Shown: piece by piece, positions 17,301 through 25,228 of the stretch
Layout: each line of letters opens with the position of its first letter
Numbering within the stretch: the stretch's first letter is position 1
Assembly: GCA_030263665.1 (NCBI GenBank)
Contig: SZPK01000015.1
Coordinates: 1-64,000 of the forward strand
From: Villigracilis sp024434165
GTDB lineage: Bacteria; Chloroflexota; Anaerolineae; Anaerolineales; Villigracilaceae
Reading direction: 5' to 3'
DNA length: 64,000 nt
Notes under the pieces: generated by a model
The model's database searches: none
Told to the model about the DNA's origin: nothing
Seen by the model: the letters and a program-made list of their open reading frames with translations, nothing else
Made by a program: the position numbers and the translations under genes

Positions 17301-17894
17301 GCGTTCGATTCCCATGACCAAAATGAAGCACCCAGCCAGGCAGACCGCCCAGATCAACGGCGTGTTCTCCAGCCCGAACAAACGGTTGAGCAGGGACGTG
17401 GTGAAACCCGCCAGCGTCCCCCCGGCGATGCCCGCCGAAAGCATGAGCGGCAGGGCGCGTTTGGCGGCGCGCGTATCGTAGAAGTCGTTGATGTAGGTCA
17501 GGATGTGCATCGTGGCAAGGTCACGAAACGCGCTGTACGCCAGGTAGAAGTAGGGATAGACCGCGCCGCGCGGTCCGCCGTTCGTCTCCAGCAGGATGCG
17601 CACCGAGACCAGCCACACGATCATCACACCCATGATGATCTTCAACAGAAGACCGTTGCTGATGCGGTCGGCGACGAACGCATACGCCAGCCCGATGATA
17701 AAGCCCAGCACGGCATACGCCACGAACACCAAAGCGAGGTCGTCCGCCGACCATGCCGAAAGGAAAAGAGTCTCGCGCGCGGCATCGCCCCACATCAAGC
17801 CGAGGTAAAAGACCAGGTGGAGGGAATACAGCAGGGCGGTCTTTCGCCCCTCTCCGGGCGCAATCGAAAACAGTTTGGCTAAAGCGTGCAGCAT
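14325..17894 (-). CDS. MFS transporter-like / HEAT repeat / cyclic-nucleotide-binding-like fusion
   Basis: This unusual 1189-residue protein joins three parts. Residues 1-435 form about 12 membrane helices resembling MFS or Npt1/Npt2 nucleotide-translocase-like carriers (GEGRKTALLYSLHLVFYLGL at the start). Residues about 450-1020 are helical HEAT-type repeats. Residues about 1045-1170 form a cyclic-nucleotide-binding fold with IFSQGDTTKTLYLIVKGRV and YFAETSLFDG. The phosphate-binding cassette normally has an Arg after the Pro; here it reads APHQA (1118-1122), so binding of cAMP or cGMP is doubtful. It is the last gene of a leftward four-gene cassette and follows the Cache-HAMP gene by 18 bases. 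Function is unknown; regulated transport or signal sensing are both possible. Confidence 0.85.
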   Translation of the reverse strand: MLHALAKLFSIAPGEGRKTALLYSLHLVFYLGLMWGDAARETLFLSAWSADDLALVFVAYAVLGFIIGLAYAFVADRISNGLLLKIIMGVMIVWLVSVRILLETNGGPRGAVYPYFYLAYSAFRDLATMHILTYINDFYDTRAAKRALPLMLSAGIAGGTLAGFTTSLLNRLFGLENTPLIWAVCLAGCFILVMGIERRLRGDLEQIERRRQQAYSRKKTEKGGLQNLREGFEFVRRSGLMRALAIATFAMVVLMNLLIFQSSRVFAGEYANDPDGLFAFYGLLGGVSNMGGLLIQSLLLSRLVNWLGVGTMNLLFPFLTLGSVAAINAAPGMASGIFARLDTNMLKQTFRNPLDAMLYNSIPVNNKARARGFVNGVIVPAGTLSAGLIILAVKMQAFSMPMIVGIGLGTAILYVLVMFTVRREYAKALTSLLGGDELALFQQDASEAVPTDPATVKWLRQKLESLPAEPGADRQALFISQMLYDMDADAALPLMLDLAKRRGAVFRKGTIEFLAQAGVARVDFIRLCQRGLEDPEPMVRESAAAALLNYLNRDSVGRSAVIPEDSILNSLFHRLDDLPLDEQARLVVLLMRGGSPGQKSKARDLLDGWLAAADLDRPAGSENSAPVLEAALVVLAEAERQGLIARLHPANSLELQQLSNTQPNRFKDLTGRLVSHSDPFIRHQAIPALVRESRLAHWDEKHWSVQFLMRLLDDPEESIRLAVIEELADDAGDMPLKPVLWKALNDPALEIRRAACALNIHFDRGTLRALWDCLDDEEINRAESAIYLLRRAGQRGVSAALGRMADSLIRDAYWLTLQALALKQSGARPGTLLMAHALREDSLRIVDCLLWLLSASTSEEEIQAVKRALLSGDAAERANAAEALEANLSPAEARQLQHLLDGSPDETIIAVAAQELGLSQPAPAQALRAAWPQLDSENAAAAIPRRAQKFYNDGWLTAAAIHLLTEAHRLGRVEAEMSIPTETIRAALDATLQSDSRANVHETAERAWSELNSSAKDSPMSAEQPLTLIEKVIFLKEVPFFSELPFREISILAGISEEISYPAEHKIFSQGDTTKTLYLIVKGRVSVQQQQGRAGSIVRLATLGARNYFAETSLFDGAPHQADIVTIEPVDILLIRQSTLFALVRRRPDLGLSLLKSLSQRLRETYAQIAQSERAKPQKLVSLFDKLEG

Positions 17895-17912
17895 GACTGA
17901 AACGGTTTGCGT

Positions 17913-19517
17913 TTATTTCTCGGAATCGGAGAACGGTCTCTGGCGTTTTCGGATTTCCGAAGCGCGTTTGGAGAGTTCCTGGAAGAATTCATTGTCGGTG
18001 ATCTCTTCCACCGCCTTTTTGCGTTTGGCTTCGTCAATGACGATCTTCAAACTTTCGACCTGTTTCCGCAGCGTGGTTTCACGAGCATAGATCTGCTTTG
18101 CCATGGAAGCGAACACGCGCGCAAGTTGACCGACTTCCGCGCTGCCGCCGGATTTCTCCAGCTCGGCGGTGTTCACCTTTTCCCAGTGACCGGCTTCGAT
18201 GGTTTTGGCTTCGTCGGTGAGACGCAGGATGGGAGATACGATGGTGCGCGCCAGCAGAACCGCCAGGAAGAACGCCACCGCCATCGTCCCCGTAATCAAT
18301 TGCATGGTGAATCTGACCAGTTCGTCAATGCGGCTGTCGAACTGGTTGCTCAACACTTCCGCGTCAATGTGGAAGCGGTCTCCATCCGTGCTCAGCACCA
18401 CCAGTCCGAATCCGGCAGGAGTATTGTACTGTCCGCCGTCGTAGGGGATGGTGGCGTAAACCAGCACGCGCGGGCTCCCGCCCCAGGGCGCTGCCCTGAG
18501 CCAGCCGTTCTCACCCTGCTGGTTGAGTTCGACCAGCCGCGGAAAGGCGGGGTCAATGAACCCCATCAGGCTCAGGTTGCCGGGGCGGTCGAGGTTATCG
18601 GGCTTGTCCTGGTCTTCCTCGCTGATGGCTTTCACCGGCTGCCCATTCTCATCCACGCCGTAGATGTTGAAGTGACGCGGCTGGCTGATCGCCCAGCCTT
18701 CAGGGCTGACCATGTAGGAGAAATCCGCCTCGCGCGCGTCAATTTCCGCCTGCGGCTCCGGGTTGGATGGCGCGACATGCGCGGTGAATTCGAGCAGGTG
18801 CAGCATTTCCACCGCCATGACGAGCGTGCCCGCCTTGCGCCCGCTCTCGTAAACAGGCGCGGCAAAGCGCAAAACGCCGCGATAGCGTTCCCCGGAACGG
18901 AACTGCGCGCTGGCATAGGCAATTTCTGAAGAAAGGTGAAAGCCGACGGGCTTGCCGACGTAAATTTCCCCCAGCTTCAATGCTGCGCTGTCTGCAAAAT
19001 AGGTCTCGCTGCGATAGAGCGTGTTGATGGGCAGGCTGACGTCAAGGAGGCGGCTGGCTTCGACCATCTCGCATTTGAACGGATATTCCTCGCATTCGTT
19101 GCTTACCTTGATCTGTTCACGCCCGTTCAAATCCAGAAAGACGATCTCGCGGTAGATGGGCAGGGTGAAATTCGCTTCGACTCCGTCGCTCGTCACCGTC
19201 CACAAGGCGCCGTTTTTGTTTTTGGCAAATCCCAGGTAGGTTTGAGCATCCGGCGGCTGGGCGGCAAGGAACCGCAGGTCCTGTTCGCGTTCCTCCAGAA
19301 AATCGGCTACGCCGTTTGCCAGCATAATGGCGCGCGCCTGGAGTCCCTGAATGGCTTTTTCATCGAGCGCCTCCTGGCTCTGACTGACCACTTCGGCGCG
19401 GGTCGCTTCATAACTCCGCTGCGAAAACAGTTGAATGATATAGATGGGAACAACCGAAACGAAGAGCAGCGCCACCGTAATTCGCAGCAACAAACCGGAT
19501 CTCAACCAACGCAACAT
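17913..19517 (-). CDS. Cache-HAMP membrane sensor without catalytic output domain
   Basis: The 534-residue protein has a first transmembrane helix (about 11-30), a long extracytoplasmic region (about 32-380) of double-Cache size and a second helix (about 383-405). HAMP (about 406-460) and a C-terminal coiled coil (about 460-534) follow. It ends in a basic helical segment containing VIDEAKRKKAVEEITDNEFF. No kinase, cyclase, GGDEF or MCP signalling domain is present. The C-terminal segment resembles tails I recall from HAMP proteins beside transporters and cyclases, but I could not confirm that. It presumably signals by contact with a partner, perhaps the neighbouring fusion protein. Spacing to its neighbours is 20 and 18 bases. 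Confidence 0.85.
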   Translation of the reverse strand: MLRWLRSGLLLRITVALLFVSVVPIYIIQLFSQRSYEATRAEVVSQSQEALDEKAIQGLQARAIMLANGVADFLEEREQDLRFLAAQPPDAQTYLGFAKNKNGALWTVTSDGVEANFTLPIYREIVFLDLNGREQIKVSNECEEYPFKCEMVEASRLLDVSLPINTLYRSETYFADSAALKLGEIYVGKPVGFHLSSEIAYASAQFRSGERYRGVLRFAAPVYESGRKAGTLVMAVEMLHLLEFTAHVAPSNPEPQAEIDAREADFSYMVSPEGWAISQPRHFNIYGVDENGQPVKAISEEDQDKPDNLDRPGNLSLMGFIDPAFPRLVELNQQGENGWLRAAPWGGSPRVLVYATIPYDGGQYNTPAGFGLVVLSTDGDRFHIDAEVLSNQFDSRIDELVRFTMQLITGTMAVAFFLAVLLARTIVSPILRLTDEAKTIEAGHWEKVNTAELEKSGGSAEVGQLARVFASMAKQIYARETTLRKQVESLKIVIDEAKRKKAVEEITDNEFFQELSKRASEIRKRQRPFSDSEK

Positions 19518-19537
19518 AACTCATTCTCCTAATAAGT

Positions 19538-20332
19538 TCATCGCCGCGCAATCACAAGCAGGTGAACTTCGGGATAAAAAACAGGCTGGTCGCCTGAAGC
19601 CACCAGCGCTTTAAGACGAGCCTCCCCTTCCGCCGCCCCCTCCGCGCTTAAAAATGAAAACATGGACCACGCCTTTTCGCGCATCAGCGTGAGCATGTGA
19701 GAAGGACGCATATAACCTTCCTTCAACGTGGTCTTCGCTGTGACCGGCGCAAACCCGATCCCCTCCAGCATGGCGGTCATCTCGGGGACATCGGGATAGA
19801 TGCTCAGCATAAACGGCATCAATTCCGGGAAGACCTCCAGCAGATCCCAACGCGCCTTCAATTGGGCATGGGAGTAGGTTTTGATATAGAGAGCGCCGCC
19901 GGGTTTAAGACAGCGGAAGAACTCGCGCCCGGCTCTTTCCTGCGCCGACAGATGGTGCCAGACCTGCGAGAGGAAGACAACCCTCAGCGTTCCATCGGCA
20001 AACGGCAGGGATTCCGCCGTTCCCTGCATCCAGTTGAGTTTGTCCGTCCTTTCCTTGTGCAGAGCCTGCCTCAGCATTGCCCGGGCAGGGTCAATGCCGA
20101 TTACGTGTCCAGCCATTTGACGCGCAAAATGAGCGGCGAACAAACCAGTGCCGGTGCCGACATCCAGCACCCAATCCGAATCGCCCACCGGCGTATGGCG
20201 TTGAATCTCCTCCACCCAGGGCTGTCCCTGTTCAAAGGCGCGCCCCTGATCGTAATAAGGGGTGATTTTCGAGAAGTGTTCCTTCGAGACCTGCCGCCAT
20301 TTTTCCAGGCTGATATTCGTGGTTTGTTCCAT
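19538..20332 (-). CDS. Class I SAM-dependent methyltransferase
   Basis: The 264-residue protein has the Rossmann-type methyltransferase signature: motif I VLDVGTGTGLF (about 55-65), acidic GIDPARAML, AESLPFADGTLRVVFLS and a QVWHHLSAQERAGREF segment. It matches Methyltransf_11/25-type small-molecule enzymes. The substrate is unknown. Its start is three bases after the stop of the solute-binding lipoprotein, so it is in the same operon, an unusual partner for a binding protein. Confidence 0.87.
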   Translation of the reverse strand: MEQTTNISLEKWRQVSKEHFSKITPYYDQGRAFEQGQPWVEEIQRHTPVGDSDWVLDVGTGTGLFAAHFARQMAGHVIGIDPARAMLRQALHKERTDKLNWMQGTAESLPFADGTLRVVFLSQVWHHLSAQERAGREFFRCLKPGGALYIKTYSHAQLKARWDLLEVFPELMPFMLSIYPDVPEMTAMLEGIGFAPVTAKTTLKEGYMRPSHMLTLMREKAWSMFSFLSAEGAAEGEARLKALVASGDQPVFYPEVHLLVIARR

Positions 20333-20335
20333 GAT

Positions 20336-21604
20336 CTACCAGGATGTCGCAGAATAGGACAGAATGCGCTGTACCTGGATGGCGGCTTCATTGAGCGCAG
20401 CCTCCGGCGTCATCTCGCCGCGATACGCTGCCTGAAGCGCCTCCGCCATGACCGAGGCGATGTCGCCGCTCCTGACGTTCAACGGCTCGAAGCGACCGGT
20501 GGGAAGTTTTTCCATAAAGAAGGCAAACGCCTGGTTTTCCTTGAACTGCCCGTTTTCCGCCACGGAAACCTTCTCCGGCAGGACTCCCTCTGTAAGGGCA
20601 TATTTCAAACGATATTCGTCGGCGTACAGGAATTCGATGAACTTCCAGGCGGCGTCCTTGTTTTGAGCCTGCTTGAACAGAATCAGGGTATCCTGAGCGG
20701 CGAGGGTGGTGGGAGTGGTCTGATAGGGAATCGTGGACAGTCCATATTCCAAAGCGGGAGCCTCGTTTGCCAGCCGCCGCGCCAGCCATGGTCCAGTAAT
20801 AACCATGCCGAGCCTGCCTTCCACGAACGCCGTTTCCAGGTCGGCGCGGCTGCTTAGAGTGGGGTTGGGCTGGGTGAGTCCTTCGTTGATCATCCGGGTT
20901 ATGAATTCAATCGCTTCCTGTCCTGCCGCGCCGTTGAATGCCGGGCGCGTGCCATCCTCTGTCAGAATCTCGCCCCCGTTACCCCACAGAAAGTAGTAGA
21001 AATAGGTCGAAGTTTCAAGGTCCTTCCCTTGGACGCCAAAGCCGTAAGTATCGGGTCCCAGTTTGTGGATGGCTTGCGCCGCCTCGTACAGTTCATCCCA
21101 ATTGGTCGGGGGAGAGGCGATGCCGGCTTGTTCGAACAGGTCCTTATTGTAGTAAAAGGCACGGGACGAGACCGTGATTGGAAGCCCGAACGTCCGCCCC
21201 TCGTATTGCGACCCTTCGTTGATCAGCAGAGGAATGAACTGTGCCCGGAAGTCCGGGGTCATGTAGTGGTCCACCGGTTCGAGCAGACCCGCCGCCACAT
21301 ATTCGGGAATCCAGCGGGTGGCGACGCGCGCCAGGGTGGGGGGATTTCCCTGATCAATCATTTCCTGAATTTTTTGGCGTCCCTCATCCCAGGTGAAAAT
21401 GAACAGATTGACTTTTATGTTTGGGTTTTCCGCCTCGAACGCCCGGATCACCTCCTGCCAGTACGGCTCGGTTTGATCACTGGTACGCATGAAGACAAAG
21501 TTTATCTCCTGACGTTCCTGCGGTGCGCAGGCTCCCAGGAGGGTGGCAAACAAACCGATAACCAGCAACGCCCTCATTAAATTGGGAAGACGATAAATTG
21601 CCAT
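20336..21604 (-). CDS. Family 1 extracellular solute-binding lipoprotein
   Basis: The 422-residue protein has a lipoprotein signal peptide with lipobox LLGAC (Cys26) and the body of a MalE/UgpB-type binding protein: TEPYWQEVIRAFEAENPNIKV near the start, DELYEAAQAIHKLGPDTYGF in the middle and PEAALNEAAIQVQRIL at the end. Such proteins normally deliver sugars to an ABC importer. No ABC permease or ATPase gene is nearby. It heads a leftward cassette with a methyltransferase, a Cache-HAMP protein and the MFS-HEAT-cNBD fusion, so it may present a ligand to the Cache sensor; that is inference. Confidence 0.9.
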   Translation of the reverse strand: MAIYRLPNLMRALLVIGLFATLLGACAPQERQEINFVFMRTSDQTEPYWQEVIRAFEAENPNIKVNLFIFTWDEGRQKIQEMIDQGNPPTLARVATRWIPEYVAAGLLEPVDHYMTPDFRAQFIPLLINEGSQYEGRTFGLPITVSSRAFYYNKDLFEQAGIASPPTNWDELYEAAQAIHKLGPDTYGFGVQGKDLETSTYFYYFLWGNGGEILTEDGTRPAFNGAAGQEAIEFITRMINEGLTQPNPTLSSRADLETAFVEGRLGMVITGPWLARRLANEAPALEYGLSTIPYQTTPTTLAAQDTLILFKQAQNKDAAWKFIEFLYADEYRLKYALTEGVLPEKVSVAENGQFKENQAFAFFMEKLPTGRFEPLNVRSGDIASVMAEALQAAYRGEMTPEAALNEAAIQVQRILSYSATSW

Positions 21605-21800
21605 ACGCTCCTCTTCTCTGAATATGGAATCGGAAATGACGCTGGAATTTCCAATTCAATGGGGGATATTCTAACCCAACTGGCTCCAAATCGCAGTTGT
21701 TTTCCGGGGGATGTTGGCGAGAGGCCGCAGGCTGGGATGTGCAGATGACAGGTGGGCGGTTCACCGGGATGGAATTTCACGCGATGGAACACCCTGAAGG

Positions 21801-21829
21801 TTGATATTAACCTTGCGTAATTGTAAGAT
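21801..21829 (+). promoter_or_regulatory. Putative promoter for the response regulator
   Basis: TTGATA (21801-21806) and TAAGAT (21824-21829) are 17 bases apart. An overlapping alternative is TTGTAA (21821-21826) with TACGAT (21844-21849), also at 17 bases. GGAGG at 21875-21879 serves the start at 21887. The 282-base gap must also hold the leftward promoter of the binding-protein cassette, which I cannot place. Confidence 0.45.
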
Positions 21830-21886
21830 TTACTGGATTGTGTTACGATTTGTCATGCTCGATCTCACGCTGCGCGGAGGCACGCC

Positions 21887-22591
21887 ATGGGAAAAAAGAT
21901 ATTGCTGATCGACGACGATGCCGACCTGGGCAGGTTGGTGGAGTCCATTTTGCGCCCCATGGATCTGACAGTCTACCAATCGTACACCGGCTTGGAAGGC
22001 TTGCGAAAGTGCTATGAGATCCACCCCGATCTGGTCATCCTGGACATTATGATGCCGGACTTGAACGGGTTCGACGTATGCGCGCGGCTGAGAGAGATGT
22101 CCAGCGTGCCTGTCCTGATGCTGACGGCGCGCACAACCGAGAATGATATGCTCCGGGGGTTTACGGTGGGGGTGGACGATTTTGTGAAAAAGCCGTTCAA
22201 CAAAAACGAATTCGAAGCGCGCGTACGAGCCCTGCTCCGCCGCTCCACCCATCGAACCGCGAATCCCACCGCGCACATCCTTTCCTACAAGGATGCCTTC
22301 CTCGAAATTGACCTTAACGCCCAGGTCGTAAAGTTAAACAATAAAATTCTCGATCTCTCCCCCCGGGAATACAGCCTGTTGGCGTATTTGGTGCGAGAAC
22401 AGGGGAAGATCATTTCCAAAAGGGAATTGGTGCGTGAAGTCTGGGGGGAACCAGCCTCCATCGGCGTATCCAACCCATCGCTATATGTTTTCTATCTTCG
22501 CAAAAAACTGGAAGATGGAAAACACGGGCACCAGTATATTCACACCCTCTGGGGGCGCGGATATTGGTTCGAACCGCGAAAAGAATCCTAA
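21887..22591 (+). CDS. OmpR/PhoB-family response regulator
   Basis: The 234-residue protein has a receiver domain (about 1-120) with acidic Asp10-Asp11, phosphoacceptor Asp53 in LDIMMPDLNG, Thr80 and Lys102. A C-terminal winged helix (about 135-232) ends in a typical HTLWGRGYWF. It would bind DNA and control transcription. No histidine kinase lies next to it; the closest is at 3719. It sits between the divergent binding-protein cassette and the polysaccharide locus, either of which could be a target. Confidence 0.92.
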   Translation: MGKKILLIDDDADLGRLVESILRPMDLTVYQSYTGLEGLRKCYEIHPDLVILDIMMPDLNGFDVCARLREMSSVPVLMLTARTTENDMLRGFTVGVDDFVKKPFNKNEFEARVRALLRRSTHRTANPTAHILSYKDAFLEIDLNAQVVKLNNKILDLSPREYSLLAYLVREQGKIISKRELVREVWGEPASIGVSNPSLYVFYLRKKLEDGKHGHQYIHTLWGRGYWFEPRKES

Positions 22592-22940
22592 ATCCCATCT
22601 CTTCCAGAATCGAAGAACGCCAAAAGAAGAATAGCCGGGAACATCTTTTGGCGGTTTGGCAATTCCTCCGCAAGGCGGGGTAATTACTCACTCATCTTAC
22701 GTGGTTCTTTCTCCCACCCCGTCCCCTCTCCCAGTGGGATAGGAGACGGGTGAGGGCGCGTAATATCAGTTAACAAAGGAAGGGACTCTTTCATACTATA
22801 GCACGCAGCGTTGACAACGTGAATATATCCAGGGCGGTTAAACAAATTCAAATAGTTTTCAAAGAAATAAAAAAATTTATTTTGATAATGTAGTCTTGGT
22901 GGTCACCGCTGGTATTCGACGCACCCACTAGGAGTATTTC
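22592..22940. promoter_or_regulatory. Leader region of the polysaccharide locus
   Basis: This 349-base stretch has no convincing gene. A perfect 10-bp hairpin, CGCCAAAAGA (22618-22627) / TCTTTTGGCG (22644-22653), could end transcription of the response regulator, though its T-run is weak. An imperfect hairpin at 22711-22756 (CCCCTCTCCCA then TGGGATAGGAGACGG) belongs to the same kind of repeat as at 10271-10292. An AT-rich stretch at 22841-22890 is the best candidate for the locus promoter (GATAAT at 22884-22889, no clear -35). Confidence 0.45.
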
Positions 22941-24434
22941 ATGGAATGGAAGTCCTACCTCTCGGTCCTGTGGCGGCGCAAGTGGGGAATCGCAGCCACA
23001 ATTGCCGCTGCGTTGATTATGGCGGCTGTTGGCAACAGATCCACAATTCCCGTCTATGAATCGAACGCCGTTTTGCGAGTGGCCATTTACGCTGCCGCCA
23101 GCCAGGCGCCCACGCTCTATACCTATAACGACGAACTGAAAAATACTTTTGTAAAGATTGCCACTGGCAACCTGGTCATGGAAGAGCTTGCAAACCGCCT
23201 GCAATCGCCCCGCCTTCCTTCGATCAAAGTGGAAGTCATAACAGGAACCGAACTCATCCTTATTACAGCCTCCGATAGCGATCCGGAATTGGCGGCCCTC
23301 GCGGCAAATACCCTGGCAGACATCCTGGTCGAACAGGGAAGGTCGCTTTATTCCGGCAGCGCCGTAAATGCCAAGGATGTTCTAAAGGTCCAAGTGGAAG
23401 AAGCGCAGGCAGACCTGGAGGAAATGCGGCGGGACTACGAAAGACTGCTCCTGCAAACGCCTCCGCCTTCCGATGAGATCCTGATCGCCAGTCAGTTGTT
23501 GGTGGAAAAGCAGAGGACCTACGAAACCCTGCTCCGCCAATACGAACAAGCCGTGTACCGCGAAGGGCTCGAAGCCGGCATGATCACGCTTGTCCAGCGC
23601 GCTGAGCCTTCCCAATCCCCAATCGGGCAGACCGGGTCAATCGCCTACTACATCGCCGTCGGAGCGGGATTGGTGGCAGGCATATTGCTGGCGTTCGCCA
23701 TCGAACGGCTGGATACCCGCATGTACGCAACCAAAGAAATCGAGAGCGCGGTCAACGCCGCCTCTCTGGCAAAGTTCCCAAAAACCAACAGCGCTCATTT
23801 GTTTATTTCCAAAAATGGGACCTCCCCGCTCGCCGACTCGGTGCGCCACCTCGCCGCAAAGCTTCAAATGATGAGCAGCAATCAATATCACAAAGCGCTT
23901 TTGCTGGTCGGCGCAGAGACCGGACAGGGCACCACCACAACAGCCGCCAATTTGGCAGACGCACTGGCTGAACTCGGCAGAAACGTCCTTTTGGTGGACT
24001 GCAACCTGCGCGACCCCAAATTGCATCAGATTTACAACCTCCCAAACGACAAAGGGCTGACCGACGCGCTCACCGGCGACATGGATGCAATGAAGGTGAT
24101 TCAAAAAAGAGGAGAGGGACAGCCCTCGCTTCTTCCCTCCGGACCCGCGCCTGCTTCTTCTTCATTGATTTTTGCCTCCGCCCGGGTTGGACCCCTTTTC
24201 AACACCCTCCGCAAGCAGTTCGATTATGTGATCGTGGATGTGCCCGCCCTTCCGGCGGCGGACATCATAAACCTTGCTCCCAGCGCCGATGAAATCATCC
24301 TGATCGTAAGGCGCTCGCACGTCCGGCGGGATTCGATTCGATCCGCCGAGGAATTCCTCTCGCGGTTCAAGGACAAGTTCATTGGCTTGGTTGTCAATGA
24401 AGCGGAAAGCCAGGGCATTTATTCATTATCCTGA
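22941..24434 (+). CDS. Wzz-like chain-length protein fused to degenerate BY-kinase-like domain
   Basis: The 497-residue protein has the layout of a polysaccharide co-polymerase joined to a CpsD/Wzc-like ATPase: first helix (about 15-31), extracytoplasmic coiled-coil region (about 35-230), second helix (about 233-253) and a cytoplasmic P-loop domain (about 318-497). These proteins set chain length and regulate assembly by tyrosine phosphorylation. The P-loop reads GAETGQGTTTT (324-334), so the Walker A Lys is Thr331. Walker A' is LLVDCNLRDP and Walker B VIVDVPAL. There is no C-terminal Tyr cluster, only one Tyr in QGIYSLS. Kinase activity is doubtful. It is the first gene of the locus, with AGGAG before the ATG. 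Confidence 0.88.
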   Translation: MEWKSYLSVLWRRKWGIAATIAAALIMAAVGNRSTIPVYESNAVLRVAIYAAASQAPTLYTYNDELKNTFVKIATGNLVMEELANRLQSPRLPSIKVEVITGTELILITASDSDPELAALAANTLADILVEQGRSLYSGSAVNAKDVLKVQVEEAQADLEEMRRDYERLLLQTPPPSDEILIASQLLVEKQRTYETLLRQYEQAVYREGLEAGMITLVQRAEPSQSPIGQTGSIAYYIAVGAGLVAGILLAFAIERLDTRMYATKEIESAVNAASLAKFPKTNSAHLFISKNGTSPLADSVRHLAAKLQMMSSNQYHKALLLVGAETGQGTTTTAANLADALAELGRNVLLVDCNLRDPKLHQIYNLPNDKGLTDALTGDMDAMKVIQKRGEGQPSLLPSGPAPASSSLIFASARVGPLFNTLRKQFDYVIVDVPALPAADIINLAPSADEIILIVRRSHVRRDSIRSAEEFLSRFKDKFIGLVVNEAESQGIYSLS

Positions 24435-24458
24435 TTTTGTTCAGAAAGGTGGATTACC

Positions 24459-25208
24459 ATGCAAAACGAGATTAATCTCAAGTCGGTGCACGAATTCGAT
24501 TCGGGCATTTTGCGCCCAGCCATCACAGGGAGAGACATGTACTATTTCTCAAAGCGGGTCATGGATCTCATCCTGGCAGGCTCCCTTTTGCTTCTCCTGT
24601 CGCCCATCATGCTGGTCATTGCCGCCGCGATCTACATCTACTCCCCCGGTCCAATATTTTTCAAACAGGAACGTGTGGGGGCAAAACGCATCCGGCGCGG
24701 CAATATCCACTACTGGCAGCAGGAGAACTTCCACTGCTACAAGTTCAGGACCATGAAGGTCAATGTGGATACGTCCCTTCACCAGCACTACGTGCAGGCG
24801 TTGATTCAGAACGACCAGAAGACGATGTCCAGAATTCAGGGAAATGAGTCCACGGTCCGAAAGCTGGTGAACGACCCCCGCATCATCCGCCCGGGCAAAT
24901 TCCTGCGGAAGTTCAGCCTCGACGAACTGCCGCAACTGTGGAATGTCATCATCGGCAACATGAGCATGATCGGTCCCCGCCCGGCCATTCCCTACGAAGT
25001 GGAGATGTACAAGTCCTGGCATCTTCGCCGCCTCGAAGCCCAACCGGGGATATCCGGCTTGCAGCAGGTCAAGGCGCGCTGTATCGCCGACTTCGATGAA
25101 CAGGTGAAATTCGACGTTGATTACGTGGACAACCAGTCTTTATGGCTGGATATAAAAATTGCATTGCAGACCCCCTTCGCAATTCTCACAAGCAGGGGCG
25201 CAGGCTAA
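24459..25208 (+). CDS. Initiating sugar-phosphate transferase (bacterial sugar transferase family)
   Basis: The 249-residue protein is a small monotopic phosphoglycosyl transferase, as in WcaJ, WbaP and PglC. It would move a sugar phosphate onto undecaprenyl phosphate at the membrane and so start the repeat unit. Visible motifs are the N-terminal hydrophobic hairpin (about 33-63) with SPGPIFFKQERVG, then FHCYKFRTMKV, then DPRIIRPGKFLRKFSLDELPQ, NVIIGNMSMIGPRPA and PGISGLQQV. AAAGGTGG precedes the start. The sugar donor cannot be read from the sequence. Confidence 0.93.
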   Translation: MQNEINLKSVHEFDSGILRPAITGRDMYYFSKRVMDLILAGSLLLLLSPIMLVIAAAIYIYSPGPIFFKQERVGAKRIRRGNIHYWQQENFHCYKFRTMKVNVDTSLHQHYVQALIQNDQKTMSRIQGNESTVRKLVNDPRIIRPGKFLRKFSLDELPQLWNVIIGNMSMIGPRPAIPYEVEMYKSWHLRRLEAQPGISGLQQVKARCIADFDEQVKFDVDYVDNQSLWLDIKIALQTPFAILTSRGAG

Positions 25209-25228
25209 ATAAAAAGGAGGCATTCAAC

